Notes under the pieces: generated by a model
Seen by the model: the letters and a program-made list of their open reading frames with translations, nothing else
Database searches by the model: none
What the model was told of the DNA's origin: nothing
Translations under genes and position numbers: made by a program
Shown: positions 31,501 to 40,146 of the stretch, one piece after another
Layout of the letters: the number at the start of each line of letters is the position of its first letter
Numbering within the stretch: the first letter of the stretch is position 1
NCBI GenBank assembly: GCA_900759045.1
Contig: CAAETU010000002.1
Span: forward strand, 1-64,000
Length of the DNA stretch: 64,000 nucleotides
Reading direction: 5' to 3'
Source: an uncultured Collinsella sp.
Lineage (GTDB): Bacteria > Actinomycetota > Coriobacteriia > Coriobacteriales > Coriobacteriaceae

Positions 31501-32983
31501 CGGCTGCGGCCACGATGCGTATCTCACCGATGAGATCGCGCGCATGATGGGCGAGATGGGCTCCAAGGTTCCGATGATGATCAAGCTCGATGAGAGCGAC
31601 GTCGCCGGTCCCATGGGCATTCGCGTGCGTTCGTTTATCGAGTCGGTCAACCGTCGTCGCGCGGAGGAGCGTGCCGAGGGCGCCCGGGTGCACGCGGTCC
31701 ATCCGCTCGACGACCCGTATAAGGTCAAGTACACCAAGCGCGACCGGCACGACAAGATCGCGCTGGTCCCCAACACCTCCCATGCGTTCTGCAGGCTCAT
31801 GACCGCGGCGATGCGCAATCAGGGCGTGCGCGCCGAGGCCCTTGATATCGGGCGCGAGGATGCCATCCGCCTGGGCAAACGCTATGTGCACAACGACATC
31901 TGCTTCCCCGCGCAAATCGTGATCGGCGAGGCGCTCGCGGCACTCGAGAGCGGTAAGTACGACCCGCACGACGTCGCCGTGGTGACTGGCAAGTATATCG
32001 GCGACTGCCGCCTGACGCACTACATGCCCCTGCTGCGCCGCGCGCTCGACGACGCGGGATACGACTATGTCCCGGTGCTCACCAACGACGACGTCGATGC
32101 CCACAATGCGCATCCGGGCTTCAAGCTCGGCCTTGGCCCGAGCATCCAGATCGCCTACGGTCTTCCCATGATCGATACCCTCGAGGCCATGCTTAGGCGC
32201 ATCCGTCCCTACGAGCTCGAGAAGGGCGCGGCGGACGCTGCGTTCGACCGCGCGCTCGATGAGGTTATCGAGGGCATGGAGCGCTCCGGGCTGAGAGGCC
32301 AGGCGACGGGCTTCAAACGCGCGCTTGCGATCATGGACGCCGTTCCGTACGACCGCTCGAACCCGCATCCGACCGTTCTCATCGTGGGCGAGTACCTGCT
32401 CAATTTCCATCTCGGCGCCAACCACGAGATCGAGCGCTACCTCGAGGACAACGGGCTCGAGGTCATCGAGGCGCGCATGACCGACGTGATCCGCAAGACC
32501 TATTTCTACAAGCATGCGCAGTCGCGCGAGTTCCACGTCGACCTGTCGCTGCCCGAAAAGGCCTGGTACGCCACGGCGGACAACCTGTTCGAGCTCGCGC
32601 ACGACCGTTGCGACCGCCTGGGCGCGGCGAGCCCGCTCTACGAGCCGCCGACGCGCATGCCCGAGCTCGTGCGCGCGAGCGATAAGATCCTGCACCATAC
32701 GTTCGATGCGGGCGAGGGCGTGCTGATTCCGGCGGAGATCCTCGAGCACGCCAAGCGCGGCTGCCGCAACTTCGTGATCCTGCAGCCGTTCGGGTGTCTG
32801 CCCAACCATGTCGTGGGGCGCGGGCTCATCCATGCGCTCAAGGAGCAGTATCCCACGGCGCAGTTCCTGCCGCTCGACTACGATCCCGACGTGAGCTTCG
32901 CCAACGTGGAGAACCGTCTTCAGATGCTCATCATGAACGCCAAGGCGCAGGGGTGCGGTGAGGCGCATGGCGAGACCGCGTAA
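28544..32983 (+). CDS. Acyl-CoA dehydratase activase-like protein with two ASKHA ATPase domains
   Basis: 1479-residue multidomain protein. Two tandem BadF/BadG/HgdC ATPase domains begin with LDVGSTTTK (residue 8) and IDSGSTTTK (near 344). Each has the cysteines that hold a bridging [4Fe-4S] cluster: SCAGGTGAF and SGRCGVYAKTD in the first, CSAGCGSFLEG and GSRCTVFMNSS in the second. From about residue 720 come DUF2229-type modules with FDTPLFHWYD, DICFPAQIVIGE and QPFGCLPNHVVGRG. Activases of this family inject low-potential electrons into 2-hydroxyacyl-CoA dehydratases or benzoyl-CoA reductases; for the long fused forms the client is unknown. No dehydratase subunits are nearby. tetR overlaps its end. 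Confidence 0.88.
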   Translation: MALLVGLDVGSTTTKVYAMHEDMTEAWWGYRRHGACQTASVRAMLGELAERFPHESLRVAVTGSGARDIATALGASYVQEVVANALAISRFYPQTRCAIELGGQDAKMIFFRTNDKGDIEVADMRMNGSCAGGTGAFIDEMAKLMGVGTESGEFEQLASRGTTVHEVSGRCGVYAKTDIQPLLNEGIPTTDLALSALHAVARQTIGGLAQGIDIEPPVIFEGGTLAYNPTLVRVFREQLNLSDDQVIVPRDPQIMVARGAALSLTDMFASSQPIDLPDAFVRLDKLETVAPASGEGRLAQPFFATPAEQADFTARHGKETPAKGPDAYAPGETVRVALGIDSGSTTTKFALVDEAGELVDSFYASNNGRPLDVAQQGLVSLKNRWETAGVTLAIDAVGTTGYGEELFARAFHADYHTVETVAHARAACACVPDATFVLDIGGQDMKAIWLNHGVLTDIVVNEACSAGCGSFLEGFAKNLGIAVEDIATEAFSSKAPAVLGSRCTVFMNSSVVSEQRRGKGPGDIMAGLCRSIIENVFTKVIRVSNLNRLGDKVVVQGGTFRNDAVLRAFEQYLGKPVTRAPHPGLMGAIGIALLAREECRKGDAGTSFIGLDAVERFEHREFGGVTCRRCNNRCQRAVVAFGDGSLYVTGNRCPRGGAISWDELVREVPAAEELRPQGACEAQAPGTGRDRTAAAPNLFVDREKLLFESCPTVPVCGGRDVTIGIPRVLEFWDTMPFWSTFFSTLGFKVRVSGRSTKAMYERGLAHVTSDTVCFPAKLVHGHIRNLVDAGVDRIFMPIITTVPTENTASTSEWMCAVVKGYPYVMRNSDNPEERFGVPFDTPLFHWYDEGDRNRQLKAWCKETFDIDADLVAKATEQADRAQQTFENQLQLRGRQVLENVREDGGYAVVIASRPYHNDPLVNHGLPKLFSERGIPVLTPDAVPGVCNVDLSNSRIDIVNNYHARMLSCAVIVASTPELELVQMGSFGCGHDAYLTDEIARMMGEMGSKVPMMIKLDESDVAGPMGIRVRSFIESVNRRRAEERAEGARVHAVHPLDDPYKVKYTKRDRHDKIALVPNTSHAFCRLMTAAMRNQGVRAEALDIGREDAIRLGKRYVHNDICFPAQIVIGEALAALESGKYDPHDVAVVTGKYIGDCRLTHYMPLLRRALDDAGYDYVPVLTNDDVDAHNAHPGFKLGLGPSIQIAYGLPMIDTLEAMLRRIRPYELEKGAADAAFDRALDEVIEGMERSGLRGQATGFKRALAIMDAVPYDRSNPHPTVLIVGEYLLNFHLGANHEIERYLEDNGLEVIEARMTDVIRKTYFYKHAQSREFHVDLSLPEKAWYATADNLFELAHDRCDRLGAASPLYEPPTRMPELVRASDKILHHTFDAGEGVLIPAEILEHAKRGCRNFVILQPFGCLPNHVVGRGLIHALKEQYPTAQFLPLDYDPDVSFANVENRLQMLIMNAKAQGCGEAHGETA

Positions 32984-33656
32984 GGACGCCGATGCGCCCG
33001 ATGCACGCACCCGTATCATCGAGGCGTTTTGGGAGCTCATCGAGAACAACAGCATCTTCGAGCTGTCGGTTGGCGAGGTGACCCGCGCCGCCCAGTGCAA
33101 TCGCGGAACGTTTTACTACTATTTTCACGATTTCGATGAACTCGTCGCCATCGCCATAGCCCAGCTGCTGCAGGATAACGAGCTCATCACCGATGCCCTC
33201 TGGCATTTTTCGAGCGAGGGCGACCTTTCGGCGTTCGACCGGCGCGACGTCCGCTGCCTGCTGCGGCGCATCGTCATCACCATGAGGGCGGGTGCCGCCG
33301 AGCAGGTCGTGCAGGGCATCCATACGATCATCATCGACCGCGTGAGAGAGATCGTCCACCCCGACGGAGAAGAGCTCAAGGCAGATTCGAGCTTTGCGGT
33401 GGGCTTTCTGGTCTCGGGCATCATGGGCTTTGTGATGGCGGTCGGCTTTGTCCGGGAGGGCGGCGAGGAGATAGACCTCGAGCAGCTGGGGGACAGCGCG
33501 TGCGCGTACCTGAGGGCGGTCGCCATGCAGACGGTGGAAACGGTCGCGCAAGTCGAGGGCGTCGATACATCCGAGCTGCTCGGACGCGTCTCCAAGGAGG
33601 CCGATGCCTATCGCGCATCGCGTGCGACGAGTCCCGACGTGGTGAAAGACGCCTAG
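32967..33656 (+). CDS. TetR-family transcriptional regulator
   Basis: 229 residues. The N-terminal HTH is of TetR type (RTRIIEAFWELIENNSIFELSVGEVTRAAQCNRGTFYYYFHDFDELV, residues about 12-57); the C-terminal ligand domain is not family-specific. The ATG at 32967 overlaps the activase gene by 17 bp, so the two are co-translated, and the palindrome at 28474 is the probable operator for both. An in-frame GTG lies at 32958. Small-molecule inducer unknown. Confidence 0.88.
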   Translation: MARPRKDADAPDARTRIIEAFWELIENNSIFELSVGEVTRAAQCNRGTFYYYFHDFDELVAIAIAQLLQDNELITDALWHFSSEGDLSAFDRRDVRCLLRRIVITMRAGAAEQVVQGIHTIIIDRVREIVHPDGEELKADSSFAVGFLVSGIMGFVMAVGFVREGGEEIDLEQLGDSACAYLRAVAMQTVETVAQVEGVDTSELLGRVSKEADAYRASRATSPDVVKDA

Positions 33657-33848
33657 GGTTTCTCTTGCGGGGCGCCTGTCGCGCATCGCGCGGTGAGTCC
33701 CGCGATGCGGTCATAACCTGCATTCATGTGAGCCGGGTTTATAGATATTCCTCCAGCTGTTAACATAGACAACCTGTGGGTAAAGAGACAAAAGCGCCGC
33801 CGACGGGCGGGCGTTTTGATTTCGATGAACTCATGTAAGGAAACGAGC

Positions 33849-36491
33849 ATGTTAGATAGATTTACCGATCGCGCGCGTAAGGTCATGTCCATGGCCAAGC
33901 AAGAGGCGCTTGATCTTCATTCAAATAAGGTGGGCACCGAGCACCTGCTGCTCGCGCTTGCCAAGGAGGACGAGGGCATTGCCGCCGAGGCACTGCGTTC
34001 GCTCGACATCTCCTACGATGACATCATGGATACTCTCAAAGAGGTCCAGACCACGGTTCCCGAGCCCAGCGAGGAGACCGAGGCGGCCAAGCTCGCCTTT
34101 ACGCCGCTCGTCATTAGCGTTATGGAGCGTTCATTCCGCGTGGCGCGTGAGAATAACCAGACCTACGTGTCGACCGAGCACTTGCTGATCGGCATCGTCG
34201 AAGAGGGCAACGGCATGGCCATGGACATCCTCATGCGCCTGGGTGTGTCGTCCGCCTCTATCAAAAAGGCTATCGAGAAACTCACCGCCAAGGACCAGGA
34301 CAAGAAGCGTCCGCTCGCCGGCGCCGGTGCTGGTCGTCCCGGTGCGGGCCTGCCGTTCTTTAGCGGCTCGGATGCCTCTCAGCAAAAGGGGAGTGGCACC
34401 GATACGCTTAAGCAGTTCGCGACTAACCTCACGCAGAAGGCGCGCGACGGCGAGCTCGACCCTGTAATTGGTCGCGAAAAGGAAGTCCAGCGTATGATGG
34501 AAATTCTTTCGCGCCGCACCAAGAACAACCCGCTCATTCTGGGCGACCCCGGCGTGGGCAAGACGGCCATCGTCGAGGGCCTGGCTCAGCAGATTGCAGC
34601 CGGCAACGTGCCCGAGAACCTCATGAACCAGAATATCTGGACGCTCGACCTGCCGGGCCTCGTGGCGGGCGCCAAGTATCGCGGCGAGTTTGAGGAGCGC
34701 CTCAAGAACGTGATCCAAGAGGCCACCGAAGCCGACGACGTCATCCTGTTTATCGACGAGATGCACACCATCATCGGTGCCGGTTCTGCCGAGGGCTCCA
34801 TCGACGCGAGCTCCATGCTCAAGCCCGTGCTCGCGCGCGGCGCCTTCCAGATTATCGGCGCCACCACGGCCGAGGAATTCCGCAAGTACCTCACCAAGGA
34901 CCCGGCTTTCGAGCGTCGCTTCCAGACCATCGATGTCGAGGAGCCGAGCGTCGAGGACACGGTCAAGATCCTGACCGCGCTCAAGCCGCGCTACGAGGAG
35001 CATCACCATGTGCGCTATACGCAGGGTGCTATCGAGGCTGCCGCGAACCTTTCCAACCGCTACATCCAGGATCGCTTCCTGCCCGATAAGGCCATCGACC
35101 TCATTGACGAGGCCGGTGCCCGCGCTCGCATCGCCGCGAATCGCGCGCCCGAGCCGGTGCGTGAGGCCGAGCATCGCGTGGAGGAGCTTAAGGCCGCCGC
35201 GCAGGAGGCCACCGAGAGCGACGACATGAACAAGGCCGCCGAGATCACCGAGCAACAGAAGGCCGCCGAGATTGAGCTCGCCGAGGCCAAGGCCGCCTGG
35301 ACCGCCGAGCTCGACGCCAGCCCGCTCACCATCGATGTGAGTCAGATCGCCGATATCGTGTCCGTGACTTCGGGCGTGCCGGTGTCCTCGCTTACCGAGA
35401 GCGAGAGCCGTCGCCTGCTGCAGGCCGAAAGCGTGCTCAAGACGCGCATCATCGGTCAGGATGAGGCTGTCGAGGCAGTTGCCAAAGCCGTGCGCCGCAG
35501 CCGCTCGCCGCTCAAGGACCCGCGTCGCCCCGGCGGCAGCTTTATCTTCCTGGGTCCCACCGGCACGGGCAAGACCGAGCTCGCCAAGACGCTCGCCGAG
35601 TACCTCTTTGGCAGCAAGGATGCGCTCATCAGCTTCGACATGTCCGAGTTCGGTAGCGAGTTCGAGGTCTCCAAGCTCATCGGTAGCCCTCCGGGTTACG
35701 TCGGTCACGACGAGGGCGGCCAGCTCACCAAGGCCGTTCGTCGTCACCCGTACTCGGTCGTGCTGTTCGACGAGATCGAGAAGGCGCACCCCGATATCTT
35801 CAACATCTTGCTGCAGGTGCTGGAGGAGGGCCGCCTGACCGATAGCCAGGGCAAGACGGTAGACTTCCGCAACACCGTGATCATCATGACGTCCAACGTG
35901 GGCGCCCGCGAGATTGCGCAGGATGCGAGCGTTGGCTTTGGCACCACCGGCGAGCAGGGTCTCACGTCGAGTGAGATCCGTGGTCGCGCGATGGGCGAGC
36001 TCAAGCGTCTGTTCCGCCCCGAGCTGCTCAACCGTATCGATGACATTGTGGTGTTCCAGAAGCTCTCGGGCGAGAATCTCACCAAGATCGCGCACCTGCT
36101 GGTGGACGACCTGCGTCAGCGTTTGATTGCCAACGGCATGAACATCAAGCTCACCGATGCGGCCTATGACAAGATCGTGGCCGAGGGCACCGACCTCACC
36201 AACGGTGCGCGTCCGCTGCGCCGTGCCATCCAAAAGCTCATCGAGGACCCGCTGTCCGAGGAGCTTCTGGCCGGCGAGTGGGGCGAGGGCGATACCGTCC
36301 TGTGCGACGTGGCCGATGGCAAGTTTGTCTTTAGCCATGGCACGGGCGAGATCCCGGCACCGCGTCCGGCGGGCACGCTCGGTGGCGATACCGCCCCGGC
36401 GGCACCGCACACCGGCAACGCCGCGCCCGTGAGCGGCGGCGTGACCTCGGGCCCCGGCGGCATGATGCAAGCCGGTTCCGGCGCGCTGTAG
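33849..36491 (+). CDS. clpC: ATP-dependent Clp protease ATP-binding subunit ClpC
   Basis: 880-residue Hsp100 unfoldase that feeds proteins to ClpP. The double Clp-N repeat (1-145) precedes AAA module 1 with GDPGVGKTA, a short middle domain (about 430-485, as in ClpC rather than ClpB), and AAA module 2 with GPTGTGKTE and SPPGYVGHDEGG. The C-terminal 45 residues are Pro/Gly/Ala-rich and unusual. AAGGAAACGAGC precedes the ATG at 33849. In Bacillus clpC sits in ctsR-mcsA-mcsB-clpC upstream of radA-disA; here ctsR and mcsAB are absent and other genes separate clpC from disA. Confidence 0.95.
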   Translation: MLDRFTDRARKVMSMAKQEALDLHSNKVGTEHLLLALAKEDEGIAAEALRSLDISYDDIMDTLKEVQTTVPEPSEETEAAKLAFTPLVISVMERSFRVARENNQTYVSTEHLLIGIVEEGNGMAMDILMRLGVSSASIKKAIEKLTAKDQDKKRPLAGAGAGRPGAGLPFFSGSDASQQKGSGTDTLKQFATNLTQKARDGELDPVIGREKEVQRMMEILSRRTKNNPLILGDPGVGKTAIVEGLAQQIAAGNVPENLMNQNIWTLDLPGLVAGAKYRGEFEERLKNVIQEATEADDVILFIDEMHTIIGAGSAEGSIDASSMLKPVLARGAFQIIGATTAEEFRKYLTKDPAFERRFQTIDVEEPSVEDTVKILTALKPRYEEHHHVRYTQGAIEAAANLSNRYIQDRFLPDKAIDLIDEAGARARIAANRAPEPVREAEHRVEELKAAAQEATESDDMNKAAEITEQQKAAEIELAEAKAAWTAELDASPLTIDVSQIADIVSVTSGVPVSSLTESESRRLLQAESVLKTRIIGQDEAVEAVAKAVRRSRSPLKDPRRPGGSFIFLGPTGTGKTELAKTLAEYLFGSKDALISFDMSEFGSEFEVSKLIGSPPGYVGHDEGGQLTKAVRRHPYSVVLFDEIEKAHPDIFNILLQVLEEGRLTDSQGKTVDFRNTVIIMTSNVGAREIAQDASVGFGTTGEQGLTSSEIRGRAMGELKRLFRPELLNRIDDIVVFQKLSGENLTKIAHLLVDDLRQRLIANGMNIKLTDAAYDKIVAEGTDLTNGARPLRRAIQKLIEDPLSEELLAGEWGEGDTVLCDVADGKFVFSHGTGEIPAPRPAGTLGGDTAPAAPHTGNAAPVSGGVTSGPGGMMQAGSGAL

Positions 36492-36516
36492 GGCGTGGCG
36501 ACAATTTGATACGCGC

Positions 36517-36549
36517 AATCGAGGCGCTCCGAAAAGGGCGCCTCGATTT
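36517..36549 (+). terminator. Terminator after clpC
   Basis: AATCGAGGCGC / GCGCCTCGATT with a 10-nt loop, then TGT. Only a short T-run. Confidence 0.6.
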
Positions 36550-36705
36550 GTAGAGCTGCGGAAGTTGTGACCGTTACGCTATGCGGTCCACCGTTAGCCG
36601 ATGATGCGAGGGCGCTCGGCGTTTTCGACTGGTTTATGCACGCAAAGTCTGGGAATATACAAGTCGCATGTCTTACTGTCTAACCAGTTGCGCCAAGGAG
36701 GCACC

Positions 36706-38163
36706 ATGGACTACAAGATTACCGGCTACGAGCCCGCCCAGCTGTTCCATTTCTTTGAGGAGGTCAGCGCGATCCCCCGTGGGTCTGGCAACGAGAAGGG
36801 CATCAGCGATTTCCTGGTCGCGTTTGCCAAGGAGCGCGGTCTCGATGTGTATCAGGATGAGGTCTACAACGTTATCATTCGCAAGCCCGCATCTGCCGGC
36901 GCCGAGAATGCCCCGACCGTGATGCTGCAGGGCCACATCGACATGGTGTGCGACAAACTGGGCTCCGTTGAGCACGACTTTACGACTGATGGTATCGACC
37001 TGGTCGTCAAGGACGGCGTCCTCACCGCTAACGGCACCACTCTGGGCGCCGACAACGGTATTGCCGTCGCTCTGATGCTCACTGTTCTCGATGACGATTC
37101 GATCGTTCACCCCGCCCTCGAGTGCGTATTCACCACCGACGAGGAGACTGGCCTGGTCGGCGCCGAGACGCTCGACAAGTCCCAGATTAGCGCCCGCACC
37201 ATGATTAACCTTGACTCCGAGGAAGAGGGCGTTGCTACCGTCAGCTGCGCCGGCGGTGTCGTCGTTACCTACACCTGCCCGATCGCGCGCGAGCACAAGA
37301 CCGGTAGCACCCTCACGCTCGACATCTCCGGCCTGCTGGGCGGCCACTCCGGCAGCGATATCAACCTGGAGCGCGGCAACGGCAACCTCATCATGGCCCG
37401 CATCATCGACCGCCTGATGGTTGCCGGCGAGCCCGCCATCGTTAGCTTTAACGGCGGCACCAAGGACAACGCCATCAACCGTGAGTGCAAGGCTGTTCTG
37501 GTCTACGCCGACCACGCTGCCGCCGAGGCCGCGGCCCAGGTCGCAAAGGGCATCATCGCCGACGTTACTGCCGAGCTCGAGGTCTTCGACCCCGGCTTTA
37601 CCTGCACGGTTGAGATTGCCGACGACGCCGAGGTCGAGGCCATGGACGAGAAGTCCGCACTTGCCCTTATTCGCGCTCTGCGTCTTGCCCCCAACGGTGT
37701 GATCCGCCGCAACGTCGCCACCGACGGCTCCGTCGAGGTTTCCTCCAACATCGGTGTGGTTGCCACTTCTGACGACCAGGTCAAGATCATGCTGTCCCCG
37801 CGCTCCTCGATTACCTCGCTGCAGAACGAGTTCAAGGATCGTCTGCAGACGCTTGCCGATGTCCTGGGCTTCGACGCCAAGTTTGAGTTCGAGTATCCCG
37901 GCTGGAGCTATGCCGAGCATTCGCCGGTCCGCGACGTCTTTGTCGAGAGCTATCGCGAGCTCTTTGGCTCTGAGCTGCGTATCGAGTCCATCCACGCCGG
38001 CCTTGAGTGCGGCCTGTTTGCCGAGGCCCTGCACGGCCTGGACGCCATCGCCGTAGGCCCGACGCTCTCCGATGTCCACACCCCGGACGAGAGCATGGAG
38101 CTCGCTTCTGCCGAGCGCTTCTACGAGCTGCTCATCGACGTCCTTAAGCGCCTCGCTGCGTAA
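36706..38163 (+). CDS. pepD: Aminoacyl-histidine dipeptidase (M20C, PepD)
   Basis: 485-residue zinc dipeptidase cleaving Xaa-His and related dipeptides in the cytoplasm. Metal ligands are visible in LQGHIDMVCDK (His/Asp near residue 80), GADNGIA (Asp near 118) and TTDEETGLVGA (Glu pair near 148). The lid domain inserted in M20 enzymes starts near residue 190 (LSGLLGGHSGSDI). CAAGGAGG lies 5 nt before the ATG at 36706; the in-frame ATG 105 nt upstream lacks this. Monocistronic. Confidence 0.94.
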   Translation: MDYKITGYEPAQLFHFFEEVSAIPRGSGNEKGISDFLVAFAKERGLDVYQDEVYNVIIRKPASAGAENAPTVMLQGHIDMVCDKLGSVEHDFTTDGIDLVVKDGVLTANGTTLGADNGIAVALMLTVLDDDSIVHPALECVFTTDEETGLVGAETLDKSQISARTMINLDSEEEGVATVSCAGGVVVTYTCPIAREHKTGSTLTLDISGLLGGHSGSDINLERGNGNLIMARIIDRLMVAGEPAIVSFNGGTKDNAINRECKAVLVYADHAAAEAAAQVAKGIIADVTAELEVFDPGFTCTVEIADDAEVEAMDEKSALALIRALRLAPNGVIRRNVATDGSVEVSSNIGVVATSDDQVKIMLSPRSSITSLQNEFKDRLQTLADVLGFDAKFEFEYPGWSYAEHSPVRDVFVESYRELFGSELRIESIHAGLECGLFAEALHGLDAIAVGPTLSDVHTPDESMELASAERFYELLIDVLKRLAA

Positions 38164-38218
38164 AGGTTGCGCTAGCGGCTGTCCGAGCCACGTGCTGGTG
38201 GATTGCAAATGACATTGC

Positions 38219-38266
38219 GTGAGGGGGCACCCGAGCTTTTGCGACGGGTGCCCCCTCACTTCTTTT
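38219..38266 (+). terminator. Terminator after pepD
   Basis: Perfect 15-bp stem GTGAGGGGGCACCCG / CGGGTGCCCCCTCAC with an 11-nt loop, followed by TTCTTTT. Confidence 0.85.
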
Positions 38267-38289
38267 GGGAAATGGGAGATTACGGACAC

Positions 38290-39594
38290 TTAGCCCATAT
38301 CCGCCTTGATGAGGTCGAGGGTGCGCTGGCAGTTTTCGCAGACGGGGCCGAGCATATGCTCGCGCAGGTCCGCCATGCCGGGCAGGTCGGCGTATTCGTT
38401 CATGACCTCTTCCATGCAAATGGGTACCTCGTAGGCGAGGTCCATCATGGTCGCAAAGCAAAACTTCTCGGATAGCCCGGCATCGGTGAGTGCCACCTCC
38501 AGCGCGGGGTCGCCCATACCGTGGTATCGGCGGATAGCGCCTGGACCGATGCGCCCCACACGATTTTCGCCGCCAACGCTCATGGCAAGGCGCGCTTTTC
38601 GCCGCATGCGTTCGTATGCTAAGCCCGATGCGACATCGTACATGGGTGCGAGTGCCGCGTTTGTGCCTTTGCCAAGGATGAGCGAGTAGTTTTTAGCGTG
38701 TGCGTCAGGCGCTCCGATAATGGCGTTATAGAACAACATATAGGTAAAAAGCACAAGATTCATGTGGTGGGGGACTGTGTTAATCAGTCGTTCTTGGATG
38801 TCTCGTGTAGTTGGTCCTCCGTCGGCGGTGTATTTCTGGCTTGGCAATACACCGAGCGCCTGGCAAAAGTCCTCCTGATGCAGCCTTTCGATATTTCCGC
38901 TGCTATTGACCATTCTGTCGTACCGTTCAACGACGAGCGCGGCTTCGTCTTCAAATGTGCAATAGGAGACGTTGGCAGTTGGAATGCCAACACGCCGAGC
39001 CGTTTTCATGCAGACGAATTCGTTTAAGGCCTGATGTTTGAACCCAACGACACCATTTTTGAAGATATGGGTAGTGGGGGATGACCCTAGGCATTCGCAC
39101 CATTGGCCATCATGCCAAGCTAGTGCAAATTTGCCTTGATTGCCGCCCAGGGACCAGCTTTCGTTGGAGCCCATCCATGTCTCTCTTTCGTCATCGCGAA
39201 TTGCTTTGAGCTTGTGAGCGATTTGAGAATTGGTAAGCGGGCGGTATGACGAGACCCTGCCGCGGGCGGCGTCTAATTGATCGGCTCGACAAAACTGAAC
39301 GGCCCCCGCGCAGTCAAGACCGATATGGCACAAGAGGGCGACGGGGTTGTTGGATGCAACATCATGCTCGGTGGCAATAGCGCGACGCTGCTCTTGACTG
39401 TCGGGCAAAAGGCCAAATAGGAACGGGCGGACGATGTTATGGCCATACGTGCGATTGGAAAGCGGCATTGTTAGCGATAACGGTGCTCCGCGATAGGTTG
39501 GGGCGTATGCAAAGCTGCAGAGTCCATGCTCGTCTTGCCGGAGAGTGCCGGCGATTTCGCCACAAATGAGGGTCGCGAGTTCCATCTCTGCCAT
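38290..39594 (-). CDS. hipA: HipA-family serine/threonine kinase toxin
   Basis: 434 residues with the HipA fold. The N-terminal subdomain (PLSNRTYGHNIVRPFLFGLLPD) is followed by the P-loop-like SLGGNQGKFAL (148-158), catalytic loop APDAHAKN (295-302, Asp and Asn of DxHxxN) and the Mg site MYDVAS (318-323). Escherichia HipA phosphorylates glutamyl-tRNA synthetase and causes persistence; the target here is unknown. The ATG follows the hipB stop without a gap, so the pair is coupled. Active-site residues are all present, so the toxin looks intact. Confidence 0.9.
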   Translation of the reverse strand: MAEMELATLICGEIAGTLRQDEHGLCSFAYAPTYRGAPLSLTMPLSNRTYGHNIVRPFLFGLLPDSQEQRRAIATEHDVASNNPVALLCHIGLDCAGAVQFCRADQLDAARGRVSSYRPLTNSQIAHKLKAIRDDERETWMGSNESWSLGGNQGKFALAWHDGQWCECLGSSPTTHIFKNGVVGFKHQALNEFVCMKTARRVGIPTANVSYCTFEDEAALVVERYDRMVNSSGNIERLHQEDFCQALGVLPSQKYTADGGPTTRDIQERLINTVPHHMNLVLFTYMLFYNAIIGAPDAHAKNYSLILGKGTNAALAPMYDVASGLAYERMRRKARLAMSVGGENRVGRIGPGAIRRYHGMGDPALEVALTDAGLSEKFCFATMMDLAYEVPICMEEVMNEYADLPGMADLREHMLGPVCENCQRTLDLIKADMG

Positions 39595-40026
39595 TTATTT
39601 CACAACCTTGCAACCAAAGGAGAGGCCTGAAGTGCCGGAAAGGCCTTGCTCGGCTGCGATTTGGGCCAGCAAGGCACCATAGGAAGATGGCGTTCCTTGT
39701 CGAGTGGGTCGTCTGCCTACGCTTGGCTTTGGCAGGGTATTCGAGTTCGCGATAGGGAGGTTCACTATCGTCGTCGGATGCTCGGAGGGCGATGCGATGG
39801 AGTCGTTATCGCTTTGCGCGAAGAGACCTATGCCGAGTGCGTTAAAGACGGTCAGCAACTTGTCGAGTCGAATGCCGGTGGCGTCGCCCAGCTCGAGCGA
39901 TGCGAGCAGGCGCTCCGAAACACCGGCTTTTTTAGCGAGGGCGGCACGGGTGAGACCCTGAGCCTCGCGTGCCTGGCGCACATAGATGCCAGCTTGGCGC
40001 GGTGTGGCGATAGGAAAGGTGTCCAT
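39595..40026 (-). CDS. hipB: HipB-type XRE antitoxin/repressor
   Basis: 143 residues. An XRE-type HTH (IYVRQAREAQGLTRAALAKKAGVSERLLASLELGDATGIRLDKLLTVFNALG, about 14-66) is followed by a 75-residue tail without recognised domain. It should neutralise HipA and repress the operon by binding the repeated 14-mer operators directly upstream. TTAGGAG precedes the ATG. Longer than Escherichia HipB (88 residues); the extra tail is probably disordered. Confidence 0.88.
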   Translation of the reverse strand: MDTFPIATPRQAGIYVRQAREAQGLTRAALAKKAGVSERLLASLELGDATGIRLDKLLTVFNALGIGLFAQSDNDSIASPSEHPTTIVNLPIANSNTLPKPSVGRRPTRQGTPSSYGALLAQIAAEQGLSGTSGLSFGCKVVK

Positions 40027-40041
40027 AGCGATCTCCTAACG

Positions 40042-40109
40042 TGCAGACTTTTGCATATTAGTATGACATGCAAAAGTCTGCATGAAAAGGCCTCATGCAA
40101 AAGTCTGCA
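40042..40109. promoter_or_regulatory. Three HipB operators at 27-bp spacing
   Basis: TGCAGACTTTTGCA (40042-40055) and two inverted copies TGCAAAAGTCTGCA (40069-40082, 40096-40109) begin exactly 27 bp apart. Each is itself bounded by TGCA palindromically. On the minus strand TTTTCA and CATACT with a 17-bp spacer form a candidate promoter whose spacer is filled by the middle operator. This is the layout of cooperative HipB repression. Confidence 0.82.
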
Positions 40110-40118
40110 TGAGGCCTT
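40087..40118 (-). terminator. mntP terminator containing a HipB operator
   Basis: AAGGCCTCATGCA / TGCATGAGGCCTT form a perfect 13-bp stem around 6 nt, followed on the minus strand by TTC. It lies 28 nt after the mntP stop. Its loop and inner stem are the third HipB operator. Confidence 0.65.
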
Positions 40119-40146
40119 GCCCGGACGTTTAGTTTTGAAGGGTGTT

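Noticed and set aside
40042..40109. CRISPR array
   Set aside because: Three evenly spaced short repeats, but repeats are 14 bp, alternate in orientation, spacers are only 13 bp and not unique protospacer-like; they are HipB operators.
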